Positions 19,596 through 30,041 of a stretch of DNA of 64,000 bases are shown here, piece after piece. Below the pieces are notes generated by a model. The model saw nothing but the letters and a program-made list of their open reading frames with translations. It was not told where the DNA came from and did no database searches. Every line of letters begins with the position of its first letter. The stretch's first letter is position 1. The position numbers and the translations under genes are program-made. Source of the DNA: Grimontia marina (GTDB lineage: Bacteria > Pseudomonadota > Gammaproteobacteria > Enterobacterales > Vibrionaceae); NCBI RefSeq assembly GCF_900060185.1, contig NZ_FIZY01000020.1:18596-82595 (forward strand), in the 5' to 3' direction.

Positions 19596-20314
19596 ATGCG
19601 TCCTTTCCTCCACCAAAGCCCAAATCCAATCACTACTACCAGCGCCAATCCAAACCACTGCATGGCGTAGGCATAGTGCTTTTCCGGCTTCATCACGACA
19701 GGCTCCCAGATGGGTTTCGCACCTGTACTGAAGCTCTCTCCGTTACTGTCGCTTATCACATCTCCGCGGATAAGCCAGGGTTTGAGGGAAAGCCTGGAAG
19801 CCTGTTCCAGACTTTTGATATCAATCGACTGAACCCGTTGGGGCCAACCGACTTCTGTTTCCACGTGTGCCAGCACCACCCTTTCAGAGGGGAAGTCGAT
19901 AGTGCCGCTGACCGAATAGCTCCCGTCCAGTGTCGGAAGAGCAGGTAGTGTTTCTCTTGTTGCCGGAGCAGCCACCCAACCCAGCTCTACCAATACCCAC
20001 TGATTGTCACTTCTGAAAGGTAAAAACCAGCGGTATCCCACCCGGCCTTCAAAGGTTTGGTTATCGAGTAGCATGCTCTTCGATGTATCAAACTGACCAG
20101 CTAGTTTGACCCGTGTCCCTTTCAATTCCTGTGGCAAAGATGCCAAGGCGGTCACTTCTTGTTGGGAGCGCTCTGCAAGTTGAGACAACAAAGCTTCTTT
20201 TTCTGCCCCGCGGGACATTTGCCACATCCCCAGCTTGACCAATAGCGCTGTCATCGCCAGAGTGAATACAAGAAAACCAATCCGTCTTATTTGCCGTATG
20301 TTGGAAGAAGACAT
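19592..20314 (-). CDS. SURF1 family cytochrome oxidase assembly protein
   Basis: SURF1 proteins help insert heme a into subunit I of cytochrome c oxidase. The 240-residue product has the canonical layout: one helix near the N-terminus (about 12-32, with LGMWQMSRG at its end), a large periplasmic domain containing GYRWFLPF, VLVELGW and a PEKHYAYAMQWF motif, and a second helix at the C-terminus. ATG 20314 with AGGTGA upstream is chosen; an in-frame ATG at 20356 would overlap the divergent DUF2909 gene. Its stop overlaps the next start by 4 bases. Confidence 0.92.
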   Translation of the reverse strand: MSSSNIRQIRRIGFLVFTLAMTALLVKLGMWQMSRGAEKEALLSQLAERSQQEVTALASLPQELKGTRVKLAGQFDTSKSMLLDNQTFEGRVGYRWFLPFRSDNQWVLVELGWVAAPATRETLPALPTLDGSYSVSGTIDFPSERVVLAHVETEVGWPQRVQSIDIKSLEQASRLSLKPWLIRGDVISDSNGESFSTGAKPIWEPVVMKPEKHYAYAMQWFGLALVVVIGFGLWWRKGRI

Positions 20315-20345
20315 CCGGTCACCTTTTTGACTCTCAGGAGGCAAT

Positions 20346-20552
20346 ATGCTGCTCAAAGGGATCCTCGTCTGCCTGTTGGTCTTTATCGTCTTTAACTTGT
20401 TTCGAGCGTTGCCGATTATGCTTAAGGGTCAATCCGACGTTCCCATGTCCCGTTTTCTGGGGCGTCGCGTGTTGTTCTCAGTGATTGCGTTTGTCATCTT
20501 GCTGGTTGCTTTGGCGACCGGAGTGATTGAACCCAACAGCCGCCCATACTAA
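20346..20552 (+). CDS. DUF2909 twin-transmembrane protein
   Basis: This 68-residue protein has two membrane helices (about 3-20 and 42-62) joined by a basic loop containing SRFLGRRVLFS, the DUF2909 pattern. AGGAGG lies at the correct distance before the ATG. It is the only + strand gene inside the cox cluster, divergent from SURF1 and tail-to-tail with ctaE, 9 bases apart. Such small proteins are commonly found beside cox genes in proteobacteria and are thought to be assembly or accessory factors, with no experimental role known to me. Confidence 0.85.
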   Translation: MLLKGILVCLLVFIVFNLFRALPIMLKGQSDVPMSRFLGRRVLFSVIAFVILLVALATGVIEPNSRPY

Positions 20553-20561
20553 TTCGTTTCG

Positions 20562-21449
20562 CTACAAGATGTAGACGAACACGAACAGACACAGCCATAC
20601 CACGTCCACGAAGTGCCAATACCAAGCACCTGCCTGGAAGGCGAAATGGTGCTGAGGGGTCATGTGACCTTTCAGTACCCTAAGCCAAACAATGAAAAGG
20701 ATGATGGACCCAAGGAAAACGTGCATGCCATGGAAACCAGTAAGCAGGAAGAAGGTGTTCCCGTAGATCCCCGAATCTAGTCGTAGGTTTAGCTCTTGGT
20801 ATGCGTGGACATATTCCTCTACCTGAAGCCCGAGGAATATCCACCCCAGAAGTACTGTAACGCCAAGAAACTGTTTGACACGTTGGCGATTACCCTCTTC
20901 CATCGCCACATGCGCAAAGTGCAGCGTGACAGATGAAGTGAGTAGAATAACGGTGTTAATTAGCGGTAAACCCCAAGCTCCCATGGCCGTGGTTTCCGTA
21001 CCATCTGGTGTTTTCACCAAAGGCCAGCCTGGAATGAAGTCAGGCCACAGCACCGCCGCCGTCATGGCATTGTTGCTTGCCCCTCCCAGCCATGGAACAG
21101 CAATGATTCGGGCGTAAAACAATGCACCAAAGAAAGCGGCAAAGAACATCACTTCCGAGAAGATGAACCAACTCATGCCCTGACGGAAGGATCTGTCCAT
21201 TTGTGCTGAATACATCCCGCTCATAGATTCATGAATCACATCCCGGAACCAGCCAAACAGCATAAACATTAATATGCCGGTGCCTATCAGCAGCATCCAT
21301 GGACCATTACCACCGAATAATCCGGCGACTGTTGAACCTGCGCCCATCGCGATAAAGAACAGCGCAATAGCACCGACAATCGGCCATTTGCTCTGCGCGG
21401 GTACGTAGTAGTTTTCGTACTGGGCATCTGTACTGGTATCTGTTGTCAT
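20562..21449 (-). CDS. ctaE: Cytochrome c oxidase subunit III
   Basis: Subunit III is a 7-helix membrane subunit that stabilises the oxidase core. The 295-residue protein carries the COX3 landmarks SKWPIVGAIALFF, MFLFGWFRDVI-type (here LFGWFRDVIHESM), FFAAFFGALFYAR, the carboxylate in HFAHVAMEEGNR, GFHGMHVFLG and WYWHFVDVVWLCLF. It follows ctaG by 16 bases in the same operon and is the last of the contiguous structural genes before the divergent DUF2909 gene. Confidence 0.97.
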   Translation of the reverse strand: MTTDTSTDAQYENYYVPAQSKWPIVGAIALFFIAMGAGSTVAGLFGGNGPWMLLIGTGILMFMLFGWFRDVIHESMSGMYSAQMDRSFRQGMSWFIFSEVMFFAAFFGALFYARIIAVPWLGGASNNAMTAAVLWPDFIPGWPLVKTPDGTETTAMGAWGLPLINTVILLTSSVTLHFAHVAMEEGNRQRVKQFLGVTVLLGWIFLGLQVEEYVHAYQELNLRLDSGIYGNTFFLLTGFHGMHVFLGSIILFIVWLRVLKGHMTPQHHFAFQAGAWYWHFVDVVWLCLFVFVYIL

Positions 21450-21465
21450 GATGACCTCACTGCAT

Positions 21466-22014
21466 TTACTGAGTCACAGGCTCAGTCTTAGCGCTAAACA
21501 GGGTATATGCCAGCGTCAAGGTGCTGATATCTTCCGGAAGCTCCGGGTCGACATAAAACACCAGAGGAAGCTCTGCGTCTTTTCCTGCTTCAAGGGGCTG
21601 GCGGTTGAAGCAGAAACATTCAATTTTGTTTAGGTACTGGGCTGCCAGACCTGGTGTGACCGAAGGCACTGCCTGTCCTATCGAATTAATGCTCGTGTTG
21701 TTGGTCGCGCGATAAGCAATGGTTCGCGTTTCCCCAGGATGCACAGTGAGCTTCTTCACCTCAGGCACAAAATCCCAGCCAAGGCCGGGATTAATGTAGG
21801 CAACAAACTCAACAGTCACAGTGCGGGAAAAGTCCACCTGATTGCTTTCCGTCGCAGCAACATCACTGGTCTTACCGTTAATCCCAGTGATATCGCAAAA
21901 AACGTCATAGAGCGGGACCAATGCGAAGGCAAAGCCAAACATCAGCACAGCCAAGCCCGCCAGCTTCGCAGCTGAGCGTCCTGTGTTTTGTGTCTGTTGC
22001 TCTTGCTCTGCCAT
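21466..22014 (-). CDS. ctaG: Cytochrome c oxidase assembly protein CtaG (Cox11)
   Basis: Cox11/CtaG delivers copper to the CuB site of subunit I. The 182-residue protein has one N-terminal transmembrane helix (about 16-35) followed by FCDITGINGKT, and a periplasmic immunoglobulin-like domain with the copper-binding ECFCFNRQ motif and the FYVDPELPEDI segment. Its position between ctaD and ctaE is standard. Spacing to ctaD is 10 bases. Confidence 0.96.
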   Translation of the reverse strand: MAEQEQQTQNTGRSAAKLAGLAVLMFGFAFALVPLYDVFCDITGINGKTSDVAATESNQVDFSRTVTVEFVAYINPGLGWDFVPEVKKLTVHPGETRTIAYRATNNTSINSIGQAVPSVTPGLAAQYLNKIECFCFNRQPLEAGKDAELPLVFYVDPELPEDISTLTLAYTLFSAKTEPVTQ

Positions 22015-22024
22015 ACACTATCCC

Positions 22025-23617
22025 TTAATCGATTTTCGGTGGCGTTGAGAAGGTGTGATAAGGCGCTGGAGATGGTACTGTCCACTCCAATCCTTCTGCA
22101 CCATCCCACGGCTTCGCTGGTGCAGGCTCACCGCCACGAATACATTTCACCAACAGCACAAGGAAGATGAGCTGGGAGAATCCGAACAGGAATGCACCTA
22201 CACTCACTATCGCGTTGATATCAGCAAACTGCAGGGCATAATCCGGAATACGGCGTGGCATGCCTGCAAGTCCCAGGAAGTGCATTGGGAAAAACAGGAT
22301 GTTCACGGAAATCAGTGAGCACCAGAAGTGCCAGTTGGCCAGAGTCTGGTTGTACATGTGCCCTGTCCATTTTGGCAGCCAATAGTAGGCAGCTGCCATG
22401 ATGGAGAAGATGGCACCGGACACCAGAACGTAGTGGAAGTGAGCCACCACAAAGTAGGTATCATGATACTGGAAGTCCACCGGCGTTATTGCCAGCATCA
22501 AGCCAGAGAAGCCCCCTATCGTAAACAACACGATAAAGGCGAGCGCGAACAACATGGGCGTTTCAAAGGTCATAGACCCCCGCCACATCGTGGCCACCCA
22601 GTTAAACACTTTCACCCCTGTGGGCACCGATATCAGCATGGTGCAATACATGAAAAAGAGTTCGGCAAACACCGGCATTCCGGTTGTAAACATGTGGTGA
22701 GCCCAAACGACGAAGCTCAGGCCTGCAATCGATGCGGTCGCGTATACCATGGAGGCATAACCAAACAGGGGTTTGCGGGCAAACGCTGGCACGATAGCAG
22801 AGATAATCCCGAAGCTTGGCAGGATCATGATGTACACCTCTGGATGTCCGAAGAACCAGAAGATGTGTTGGAACATGACCGGGTCGCCACCACCGGCGGC
22901 ATCGAAGAACGATGTGCCGAAATACTTATCAGTGAGCACCATGGTGACCGCACCAGCAAGCACTGGCATCACCGCAATCAATAGAAACGCAGTGATAAAC
23001 CAAGTCCAGACGAACAGCGGCATTTTCATGTAGGTCATGCCAGGGGCACGTAGGTTCATGATGGTCACAATCACGTTTATCGCGCCCATAATGGAACTGA
23101 TACCCATGATGTGCACAGCAAACACAAACAATGCTGTGCTGTCTGGTGAGTATGTGGTAGAGAGCGGCGCATAGAAGGTCCAGCCAAAGTTTGGACCGCC
23201 TCCTTCCATAAACAGTGACATGATGAGCATTAGAAATGCGAACGGCAAAATCCAGAAGCTCCAGTTGTTCATTCTGGGTAGCGCCATATCCGGCGCGCCA
23301 ATCATCATCGGCACCATCCAGTTCGCCAATCCGGTAAAGGCTGGCATCACTGCACCAAACACCATGATAAGACCATGAACTGTGGTCATCTGGTTAAAGA
23401 AGTTGGGGTCGACCAGTTGCAAGCCAGGCTGAAACAATTCCGCCCGGATAACCAATGCCATTGCCCCACCCAGCAAAAACATGGTGAAGCTGAAAATCAG
23501 ATACATTGAGCCGATGTCTTTATGGTTGGTCGTTAACAGCCAACGCATTAACCCTCGGGGCTTATGATCATGGTCGTGATCATCGTGACCGACCTGATCA
23601 GGCGTCATATCCGTCAT
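22025..23617 (-). CDS. ctaD: Cytochrome c oxidase subunit I
   Basis: This is the catalytic heme a/heme a3-CuB subunit that reduces oxygen and pumps protons. The 530-residue, 12-helix protein has TVHGLIMVFGAVMPAF (heme a ligand), HPEVYIMILPSFG (CuB histidine cross-linked to tyrosine), the WAHHMFTTGMP copper pair, the K-channel segment and HFHYVLVSGAIF (heme a3 and heme a ligands). A His/Asp-rich N-terminus (VGHDDHDHDHKPRG) is notable. It lies 12 bases downstream of ctaC. Confidence 0.98.
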   Translation of the reverse strand: MTDMTPDQVGHDDHDHDHKPRGLMRWLLTTNHKDIGSMYLIFSFTMFLLGGAMALVIRAELFQPGLQLVDPNFFNQMTTVHGLIMVFGAVMPAFTGLANWMVPMMIGAPDMALPRMNNWSFWILPFAFLMLIMSLFMEGGGPNFGWTFYAPLSTTYSPDSTALFVFAVHIMGISSIMGAINVIVTIMNLRAPGMTYMKMPLFVWTWFITAFLLIAVMPVLAGAVTMVLTDKYFGTSFFDAAGGGDPVMFQHIFWFFGHPEVYIMILPSFGIISAIVPAFARKPLFGYASMVYATASIAGLSFVVWAHHMFTTGMPVFAELFFMYCTMLISVPTGVKVFNWVATMWRGSMTFETPMLFALAFIVLFTIGGFSGLMLAITPVDFQYHDTYFVVAHFHYVLVSGAIFSIMAAAYYWLPKWTGHMYNQTLANWHFWCSLISVNILFFPMHFLGLAGMPRRIPDYALQFADINAIVSVGAFLFGFSQLIFLVLLVKCIRGGEPAPAKPWDGAEGLEWTVPSPAPYHTFSTPPKID

Positions 23618-23629
23618 TGCGATTTCTCC

Positions 23630-24778
23630 TTAAAGATCGTCACCGTTGAGCACAGCATTGATTTGAGATGCCTGAATGGCATCACCCGTGTTGTTGCCCC
23701 AAGCATTTCGCTCGTAGGTGATGACCGCAGCCAGCTCCTTAAGGCCAAGCTGCGCGCCAAATGCCTGCATGGCAGTCCCTGACTTGCCGTGAATGACGAT
23801 ATTGAGGTGGTCGAGCACCTTGTCAGGGTCAGCCGAGATGCCTTGTTGAGCAAGTGCAGGGAAGACTCCTGGGAGACCCAGGCCATTGACCTGATGACAA
23901 GCAGCACAGCGTGAGTTGTAAACCTCCTCACCCAGTTCCATCAGCTCGTCCATGTTCATGTTCATCGCAAGCAGTTTCTGCTCTTCTTCCTTCACCTTGG
24001 CTTGCGCGGCTGCAGTTTCCGTGACCCAAGCGTCAAACTCTTCAACTGGCTTGGCTATAACCACAATTGGCATAAAGCCATGGTCTTTGCCGCAAAGCTC
24101 CGCGCATTGACCGCGGTAGATGCCCGGCTTGTCGATACGCGTCCAAGCCTCATTGATGAAGCCAGGGTTTGCGTCTTTCTTCACCGCAAAATCTGGCACC
24201 CACCAAGAGTGGATAACGTCTTCAGAGGTGATCAGAAAACGCACTTTCTTACCAGTTGGTACCACTAAGGGTCTATCAACTTCCAGCAGGTAAGTTTCGC
24301 GCTTAGTCGCTTCACCATCGATTTGAGCAGCCGATGTCGCCAGCAAAGAGAAGAATTCCACGTCATGGTCAAAATAGCGGTAATGCCATTTCCACTGAGA
24401 TCCAGTCACCTGAATGGTCAGCTCAGAGTCAGAAGGGTCTTCCATTGCCAGAAGCACATTGGTTGCAGGTACAGCCATAGCTATCAGGATCAGAAAAGGA
24501 ATCAGCGTCCAGAGAATTTCCACCTTGGTGCTTTCGTGGAAATTCGCTGCTACTGCACCTTTCGATTTACGGTGATGGATAATGGCCCAAAACATTGCCC
24601 CGAAAACAACCACACCGATAGCCACACAGATCCAGAGAATCGTCATATGAAGGCCATACACCTTTTCACTGATCTCTGTGACGCCAGGGGTCAAGTTAAA
24701 CGAGGACACTTCGTTTGCAGCATTAGCGGCAAACGAAGAAAAAATTGCGAGCGCGTATAGAAGCTGGCGAGTCTTCAC
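23630..24778 (-). CDS. ctaC: Cytochrome c oxidase subunit II with fused cytochrome c domain (caa3 type)
   Basis: Subunit II accepts electrons and passes them through CuA to heme a. The GTG at 24778, seven bases after GGAGG, gives a 382-residue precursor with a signal peptide (cut near AANA), two membrane helices (about 42-66 and 88-110) and a CuA domain with ligands H190, C225, E227, C229, H233 and M236. After about residue 265 a cytochrome c domain follows with heme motif C291AAC294H295. This fusion defines a caa3 oxidase, in which soluble cytochrome c may be bypassed. It is the first gene of the operon. Confidence 0.96.
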   Translation of the reverse strand: MKTRQLLYALAIFSSFAANAANEVSSFNLTPGVTEISEKVYGLHMTILWICVAIGVVVFGAMFWAIIHHRKSKGAVAANFHESTKVEILWTLIPFLILIAMAVPATNVLLAMEDPSDSELTIQVTGSQWKWHYRYFDHDVEFFSLLATSAAQIDGEATKRETYLLEVDRPLVVPTGKKVRFLITSEDVIHSWWVPDFAVKKDANPGFINEAWTRIDKPGIYRGQCAELCGKDHGFMPIVVIAKPVEEFDAWVTETAAAQAKVKEEEQKLLAMNMNMDELMELGEEVYNSRCAACHQVNGLGLPGVFPALAQQGISADPDKVLDHLNIVIHGKSGTAMQAFGAQLGLKELAAVITYERNAWGNNTGDAIQASQINAVLNGDDL

Positions 24779-25140
24779 CGGTTCCCTCCTCAAAGTCACT
24801 TCGCAGTGCAAAATGTAAATGGATAAAAAATAAAAGTTCGATTAACACTATATTTACAAATAAAGTTAGGCAAGGAACGTGGAAAGAACAAAATTTGAGT
24901 AGCAAAATGCGCCGAAACATGATGCCAGCCACGAATTTACGAGATAAAGACAACTGTTTCACCCGCAACGATTTTGTGCCGCTTTTCTTAAAAAACTACT
25001 GAAATTCAAGGCAGAAATATCTTTATATTAAGAAGAGTTACTAAAAGTTTTGTGGAAAGTGACCACCCGGAACAAAGAATTGCGGGTGTGCAAAAATGCA
25101 GAGGAGAAGCGGCTTGTAGCACGAAAGATCCGTAAAAAGA
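24779..25140. other. Intergenic region between ctaC and the lexA terminator
   Basis: About 360 AT-rich bases upstream of ctaC should hold its promoter. On the minus strand CTTGCC near 24875 followed 16 bases later by TATAGT near 24850 is one possible promoter, but it is weak. I see no ORF, RNA gene or clear regulator site here. Confidence 0.4.
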
Positions 25141-25174
25141 AAGGCAGCCACGGACTTTTCATCCGAAGCTGCCT
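25141..25174 (-). terminator. Terminator after lexA
   Basis: AGGCAGC and GCTGCCT form the outer stem, with CGGA/TCCG extending it inside. A T-rich stretch follows in the leftward direction. Confidence 0.7.
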
Positions 25175-25208
25175 GTTTCTTTAACTCTTGTAACGCGAAG
25201 TCGGTGGG

Positions 25209-25832
25209 TTACATCCAGTCTGTGTTGCGAATCACACCAACAGCGATACCTTCGATGGTGAGATGCTGTTGGGAAAGGTCGACCACGATAGGCGCAAACT
25301 CTTCATTCTCAGCATGAAGCAGCACCTGATTACCTTTGCGCTCAAGGCGCTTCACCGTCACATCATCTTCAACACGGGCAACTACCACCTGACCGTTTCG
25401 CACATCCTGTGTTTTATGAACTGCTAGCAGGTCACCGTCCATAATACCGATGTTTTTCATACTCATACCACTAACACGTAGCAGAAAGTCAGCATTTGGT
25501 TTGAACAGGTTTGGGTCCACCTGGTAGTGCATTTCTACATGCTCTTGCGCGAGGATAGGCTCACCGGCAGCGACGCGACCAATCAAAGGAAGACCGTCGT
25601 CGTCGTTTGCTGATTCAGTTTCCACCAGTAAGCGGATGCCACGCGATGCACCAGGCACGATTTCAAGCACGCCTTTACGCGCCAGCGCTTTCAGATGTTC
25701 TTCAGCAGCATTGGCGGAGCGGAACCCCAGTTCTCTCGCGATCTCGGCACGCGTTGGTGGCATGCCGGTGTCCTCGATCTTTGCTTTGATCAAATCAAAG
25801 ACTTGCTGTTGTCTTGCGGTTAACGGCTTCAT
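25209..25832 (-). CDS. lexA: SOS response repressor LexA
   Basis: LexA represses DNA-damage genes and cleaves itself when RecA is activated. The 207-residue protein has the N-terminal winged helix (1-70, [24 protein letters not shown]), the cleavage site A89-G90 in GRVAAGEP, and the serine-lysine dyad S124 ([10 protein letters not shown]) and K161 (VTVKRLE), which are the E. coli positions shifted by five. Two LexA boxes lie in its promoter. DinF, normally next to lexA in E. coli, is elsewhere here; plsB is the divergent neighbour. Confidence 0.98.
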   Translation of the reverse strand: MKPLTARQQQVFDLIKAKIEDTGMPPTRAEIARELGFRSANAAEEHLKALARKGVLEIVPGASRGIRLLVETESANDDDGLPLIGRVAAGEPILAQEHVEMHYQVDPNLFKPNADFLLRVSGMSMKNIGIMDGDLLAVHKTQDVRNGQVVVARVEDDVTVKRLERKGNQVLLHAENEEFAPIVVDLSQQHLTIEGIAVGVIRNTDWM

Positions 25833-25840
25833 ATCATGAC

Positions 25841-25856
25841 CTGTCTTTTTATACAG
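25841..25856. promoter_or_regulatory. LexA box 1 of the lexA promoter
   Basis: CTGTCTTTTTATACAG matches CTGT-N8-ACAG exactly and lies 8 bases from the lexA start. It supports autorepression. Confidence 0.85.
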
Positions 25857-25860
25857 TTAA

Positions 25861-25876
25861 CTGTGAGTATATCCAG
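25861..25876. promoter_or_regulatory. LexA box 2 of the lexA promoter
   Basis: CTGTGAGTATATCCAG has one half-site mismatch (CCAG). It is spaced 20 bases centre to centre from box 1, close to the tandem arrangement of the E. coli lexA promoter. Confidence 0.75.
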
Positions 25877-26076
25877 TGTTTAACCGCTTGAAAAGGCGGA
25901 TTTTGCACCAATCTGTAATAAAGGCCCTATTTGGCTCACATTTTTCTGACTGCCCAGGTCGCCAGAACTTGGCTCATCCATGACATAAGCCTTCGTATTG
26001 GTGTCATTTCCCTGCAAGTTCGGAGATGTTTTCTGCTAGACTTGCCACGCACTAAACTTAAGAGGCCGCGATTCAG

Positions 26077-28509
26077 ATGTCTGCTTGCCAATCAATCTAC
26101 CAGAAGTTATTGAATTTACCGCTGTCGGTGCTGGTGAAAACTATCAGTATACCGTCTGACCCCATAAACCAACTGGACCTGGATTTGTCCCGTCCTATGG
26201 TTTATGTGTTGCCATTCCGCTCTCATACTGATCTGCTGACACTTCGCAGCAGTTGTCTGCAGCTGGGTCTGCCCGATCCCCTTGAGCCGCTTGAGCTAGG
26301 TGGAAAAAGCCTGCCGCGTTATGTATTCATCTCTCAGGGCAAGCGCATGTTCAAAGACAGCGACCCTATCCCGGCAGATTCTATTGAACTGTTCACCGAG
26401 TGGCTCGAACTCCACAAGCGTGACACTGAACTCGACATCCAGATGGTGCCAGCGTCTGTGGTCTGGAACCGCGATCCGGGTAATGAGTCCCGCCCCGCAG
26501 CGCCTGCTCTTCAAGCGATGAACGGCCTGCAAAAGTGCTACACCATTTTGACACTGGGTCGCGACAGCATGGTTCGCCTGAGTAACGCGGTTTCACTGCG
26601 TTATATGGCAGACAAGCACGGCACGGACACTACAATCGCGAACAAACTGGCGCGTGTGGCGAAAATTCATTTCTCACGCCAGAAAATGGCGGCATCCGGG
26701 CCTGGCCTACCCGACCGCCAATTGCTATTCAAGCGCTTGCTGGCATCCAAAGCCATTGATAAAGCGGTACAGGATGAGGCAGCAAGCCGTGATGTGCCGG
26801 TTGAGAAAGTGCGCAAAGAAGCCATCGACATGATGGAAGAAATCGCAGCGGACTTCTCGCCGAGCCTTATCCGTTATGCTGACCGCCTGCTGACGTGGCT
26901 TTGGAATAAACTGTATCAAGGCCTTAATATCAATAACTCCGAGCGTGTGCGAAAGCTCGCACAGGATGGTCATGAGATTGTGTACGTGCCTTGTCATCGC
27001 TCACACATGGACTATCTGCTGCTTTCTTACGTGCTTTACAAAGAAGGGCTGGTACCCCCGCACATCGCTGCGGGCGTTAATCTGAACTTCTTCCCAGCAG
27101 GCCCGATTTTCCGCCGTGGTGGAGCGTTCTTTCTACGTCGTACCTTTAAAGGCAATCGCCTTTACTCCACCGTATTCCGAGAATACCTGGCAGAGCTTTT
27201 CGCTAAAGGTTACTCGGTAGAATACTTCTCTGAAGGTGGCCGTTCGCGAACCGGTCGCTTGCTTCCGGCAAAAACCGGCATGCTGGCAATGACCATTCAA
27301 GCCATGCTGCGAGGTCTCAAGCGCCCAGTGACACTGGTGCCAGTCTACATCGGTTACGAGCACGTGATGGAAGTCAGTACTTACGCTAAAGAGCTACAGG
27401 GTAAGCGCAAAGAGAAAGAAAGCTTCGGCCAGGTACTGGGTATTCTTCGAAAGCTGCGTAACTATGGTAAGGGATACGTGAACTTCGGCGAACCTATTTC
27501 GGTGAACCACTTTCTGAATGAAAAAGCACCGGATTGGCAAAAGGATATCGATCCTATTGAACCTCAGCGCCCTGACTGGCTGCTTCCAGCTGTTAACGGC
27601 CTCGCTGAGCGTATGATGACAAAAATCAACGATGCAGCTGCTGCCAACGCTCTGACCCTGTCTGCTACGGCGCTTCTGGCTTCCCGTCAGAGTGCTCTAA
27701 GCCGTGAAGCGCTAGAAGAACAAATCACCATTTATCTCGAACTGCTTCGCCAGGTACCGTATTCATCGACCAGTACAGTACCAGCAGATTCCGCGCAGGA
27801 ACTGGTTGAACACGCGCTGAGTCTGAATAAGTTCGTGGTTGAAAAAGACTCGTTGGGTGAAGTGATTTCACTGGACCGTCAACAGGCCATCCTGATGACC
27901 TTCTACCGCAACAACATCATTCATCTGTTCGCAGTACCATCGCTGATCGCGCAGATGCTGGTATTCAAGACCAGTGTTTCACGTGAAAACCTGATGGACT
28001 CGATTCGCCAGCTGTACCCATTGCTGAAAGCTGAGTTATTCATGAACTTTGATGATGCTGCGCTACAAAGCTACATCGATGCAACCCTGATAGAACTTGA
28101 GCGTCAGTCGCTTATTACCATTGACGATAACACCATCAGCCGAAACAACTGCAAGCTCAACCAGCTTCAGTTACTGGGTCGTACCATCGCTGAGACCCTG
28201 CAGCGCTATGCGATCACTCTGACCCTGTTCAGCCATGAGCCGGATACTTCGAAGTCCGATCTGGAGCAACAAAGCCAGATGATGGCACAGCGCCTAAGTC
28301 GTCTACACGGCATCAACGCCCCAGAGTTCTTCGACAAGGGTGTCTTCGCGACCCTGCTGAACTCTCTGCGTGAGCAGGGCTATCTGAATGACGATGACCA
28401 CGCACGTGCAGACCGCGTAGAAGCACTCCGTGAATGTGTGTTTGGCTTGATTTCACCGGAAGTACAACTGACCATCCAGGCTATCCTGAATCAGCCATCG
28501 GAAAGCTGA
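26077..28509 (+). CDS. plsB: Glycerol-3-phosphate 1-O-acyltransferase
   Basis: PlsB acylates sn-glycerol-3-phosphate at position 1, the first step of phospholipid synthesis, at the inner membrane. The 810-residue protein aligns along its length with E. coli PlsB (807). The acyltransferase motifs are clear: [15 protein letters not shown] (HX4D), the [16 protein letters not shown] block, [14 protein letters not shown] and [15 protein letters not shown]. It is divergent from lexA and ends in a strong terminator. No fatty-acid regulator site could be identified by eye. Confidence 0.97.
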   Translation: MSACQSIYQKLLNLPLSVLVKTISIPSDPINQLDLDLSRPMVYVLPFRSHTDLLTLRSSCLQLGLPDPLEPLELGGKSLPRYVFISQGKRMFKDSDPIPADSIELFTEWLELHKRDTELDIQMVPASVVWNRDPGNESRPAAPALQAMNGLQKCYTILTLGRDSMVRLSNAVSLRYMADKHGTDTTIANKLARVAKIHFSRQKMAASGPGLPDRQLLFKRLLASKAIDKAVQDEAASRDVPVEKVRKEAIDMMEEIAADFSPSLIRYADRLLTWLWNKLYQGLNINNSERVRKLAQDGHEIVYVPCHRSHMDYLLLSYVLYKEGLVPPHIAAGVNLNFFPAGPIFRRGGAFFLRRTFKGNRLYSTVFREYLAELFAKGYSVEYFSEGGRSRTGRLLPAKTGMLAMTIQAMLRGLKRPVTLVPVYIGYEHVMEVSTYAKELQGKRKEKESFGQVLGILRKLRNYGKGYVNFGEPISVNHFLNEKAPDWQKDIDPIEPQRPDWLLPAVNGLAERMMTKINDAAAANALTLSATALLASRQSALSREALEEQITIYLELLRQVPYSSTSTVPADSAQELVEHALSLNKFVVEKDSLGEVISLDRQQAILMTFYRNNIIHLFAVPSLIAQMLVFKTSVSRENLMDSIRQLYPLLKAELFMNFDDAALQSYIDATLIELERQSLITIDDNTISRNNCKLNQLQLLGRTIAETLQRYAITLTLFSHEPDTSKSDLEQQSQMMAQRLSRLHGINAPEFFDKGVFATLLNSLREQGYLNDDDHARADRVEALRECVFGLISPEVQLTIQAILNQPSES

Positions 28510-28533
28510 TAATTAGTTCGCCGAAACAAAAAG

Positions 28534-28556
28534 CTCGCCCAAATGGCGAGTTTTTT
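28534..28556. terminator. Bidirectional terminator between plsB and ubiA
   Basis: CTCGCC (28534-28539) pairs with GGCGAG (28545-28550), with six T residues after it on the + strand and an A run before it that serves the minus strand. Confidence 0.85.
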
Positions 28557-28575
28557 GTTTCCGCTATGCTTTGTA

Positions 28576-29436
28576 TTACTTGATTAACACAGCAAGCGCT
28601 AAGCCAATAAATACCAGCATCCCGACATAGTTATTGTTTAAAAATGCCTTGAAACAAAGCTCCCGCTCGCGGCCGCGCGCCAGCCACTGTTGATAAACAA
28701 ACAGAGCCGAAGCGGCGAGCAAGAACCAGTAGTAAACCTGTGAGAGCCCGCAGAGGAAACCCACTAGCACCAACAGCAAGATCGTCACCAGTTGCAGGAT
28801 ACCAACGGCGATCTTGTCGAAGCGCCCAAAGATAATGGCAGAAGATTTGATGCCAACTTTCAGATCATCATCGCGATCAACCATGGCATACAGGGTGTCA
28901 TAGGCCACGGTCCATAACACATTGGCAAGAAATAACATCCACGCCACAGGCGGCAATTCGCCAGACTGTGCTGCGTAGGCCATTGGGATTGCCCAACTGA
29001 ACGCCATGCCAAGTACCAACTGCGGCATGTGGGTATAGCGTTTCATGAAAGGATAGACAGATGCTAAAAGTGCGGCGACCACTGACAACTTAATGGTTAG
29101 TGAATCCAGCGTCAGCACCAGCAGGAATGCCCCTAAAATCAGCAAACCAAACAGCGCTAGCGCCTCTTTAGCGGTCACCAACCCTGAAGGTAGTGGACGA
29201 GCTTGGGTACGTTTCACATGACCATCAAAGTTGCGGTCAGCGAAGTCGTTAATTACACATCCCGCTGCGCGCATCATGATAACGCCGAGCACAAAGACTA
29301 CCAGAACATGTAGGTTTGGCATTCCATCTGCTGCCAGAAACAATGCCCACAGCGTTGGCCACAATAGCAACAAGCTGCCAATTGGCCTGTCCATTCGCGT
29401 TAATTGCCAATATGCTCTCGCCTTGGCTACATCCAT
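28576..29436 (-). CDS. ubiA: 4-hydroxybenzoate octaprenyltransferase
   Basis: UbiA attaches the polyprenyl tail to 4-hydroxybenzoate in ubiquinone synthesis at the inner membrane. The 286-residue polytopic protein has both aspartate-rich motifs, [15 protein letters not shown] (about 65-80) and [19 protein letters not shown] (about 180-200), and the RPLPSG loop. Its start codon directly follows the last base of ubiC, so the two are co-translated. This ubiC-ubiA order next to plsB/lexA is also found in E. coli. Confidence 0.97.
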   Translation of the reverse strand: MDVAKARAYWQLTRMDRPIGSLLLLWPTLWALFLAADGMPNLHVLVVFVLGVIMMRAAGCVINDFADRNFDGHVKRTQARPLPSGLVTAKEALALFGLLILGAFLLVLTLDSLTIKLSVVAALLASVYPFMKRYTHMPQLVLGMAFSWAIPMAYAAQSGELPPVAWMLFLANVLWTVAYDTLYAMVDRDDDLKVGIKSSAIIFGRFDKIAVGILQLVTILLLVLVGFLCGLSQVYYWFLLAASALFVYQQWLARGRERELCFKAFLNNNYVGMLVFIGLALAVLIK

Positions 29437-29973
29437 TCAGCCTTCCTCCTGATACACCGGTGCATCCGGTAAAAACAGCTCAGAAACCAGCATCGGCTTT
29501 TCGTTGACCCACAAACGCGAACGACGCGCCAGTAGGGACCGTCCTTCCACCACCACGGTAGCAACTTCAATCGCATCGCGGCGGGCATTTGCCTGGTTGA
29601 ACACGCGCTGCCCTAAAGGCACCGCGCCAAGATCTGCAATGTCCTGCTCTTTTTCTGTCAGGGTTGATTTAGGCACCAAAGTACGGGCACACAACCAAGC
29701 ATCCCCATCTCCTGACAGCACCACTTCACGCACCATGCAAGGCTCTTCACCTAACAGGCTAAGTTCATTTTCAGCCAGGGCTGATTGTTCTATTTCGTGT
29801 AAGCCCAGTAGCTCTACTGCCAGCGTAAGACAGCGCGCTTTCAACCTCTCAGTCATCGAGTGGCGTTCCAATAGCCACGCCCCTTCGCGGGTTGTTTCCA
29901 GCGTTTGCCAGTCTGGTTCCTCCCACCTTGCATTCATGAGAGCTTGTAAGTGTAATTCCTTGAATTCTGACAT
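29437..29973 (-). CDS. ubiC: Chorismate pyruvate-lyase
   Basis: UbiC converts chorismate to 4-hydroxybenzoate and pyruvate, the committed step of ubiquinone synthesis. The ATG at 29973 with AGGA six bases upstream gives 178 residues, close to the family norm of about 165. Conserved pieces include WLLERHSMTERLKA, the ESALAENELSLL-type region, CMVREVVLSGDGDAWLCARTLVPKS and LGQRVFNQANARRD. It is the first gene of ubiCA and is divergent from the FliL-like gene across a spacer that contains a large inverted repeat. Confidence 0.93.
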   Translation of the reverse strand: MSEFKELHLQALMNARWEEPDWQTLETTREGAWLLERHSMTERLKARCLTLAVELLGLHEIEQSALAENELSLLGEEPCMVREVVLSGDGDAWLCARTLVPKSTLTEKEQDIADLGAVPLGQRVFNQANARRDAIEVATVVVEGRSLLARRSRLWVNEKPMLVSELFLPDAPVYQEEG

Positions 29974-30041
29974 GTTATCCTGAGCCGAAGAGCAAAAAAA
30001 CCACAAAACTTTCGCCGAATCGGCCAATAGTGTTTAGTATT

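Noticed and set aside
22328..22984. 218-codon + strand frame opposite ctaD
   Set aside because: The product is His/Arg-rich and lies opposite an intact subunit I gene; it is a frame shadow.
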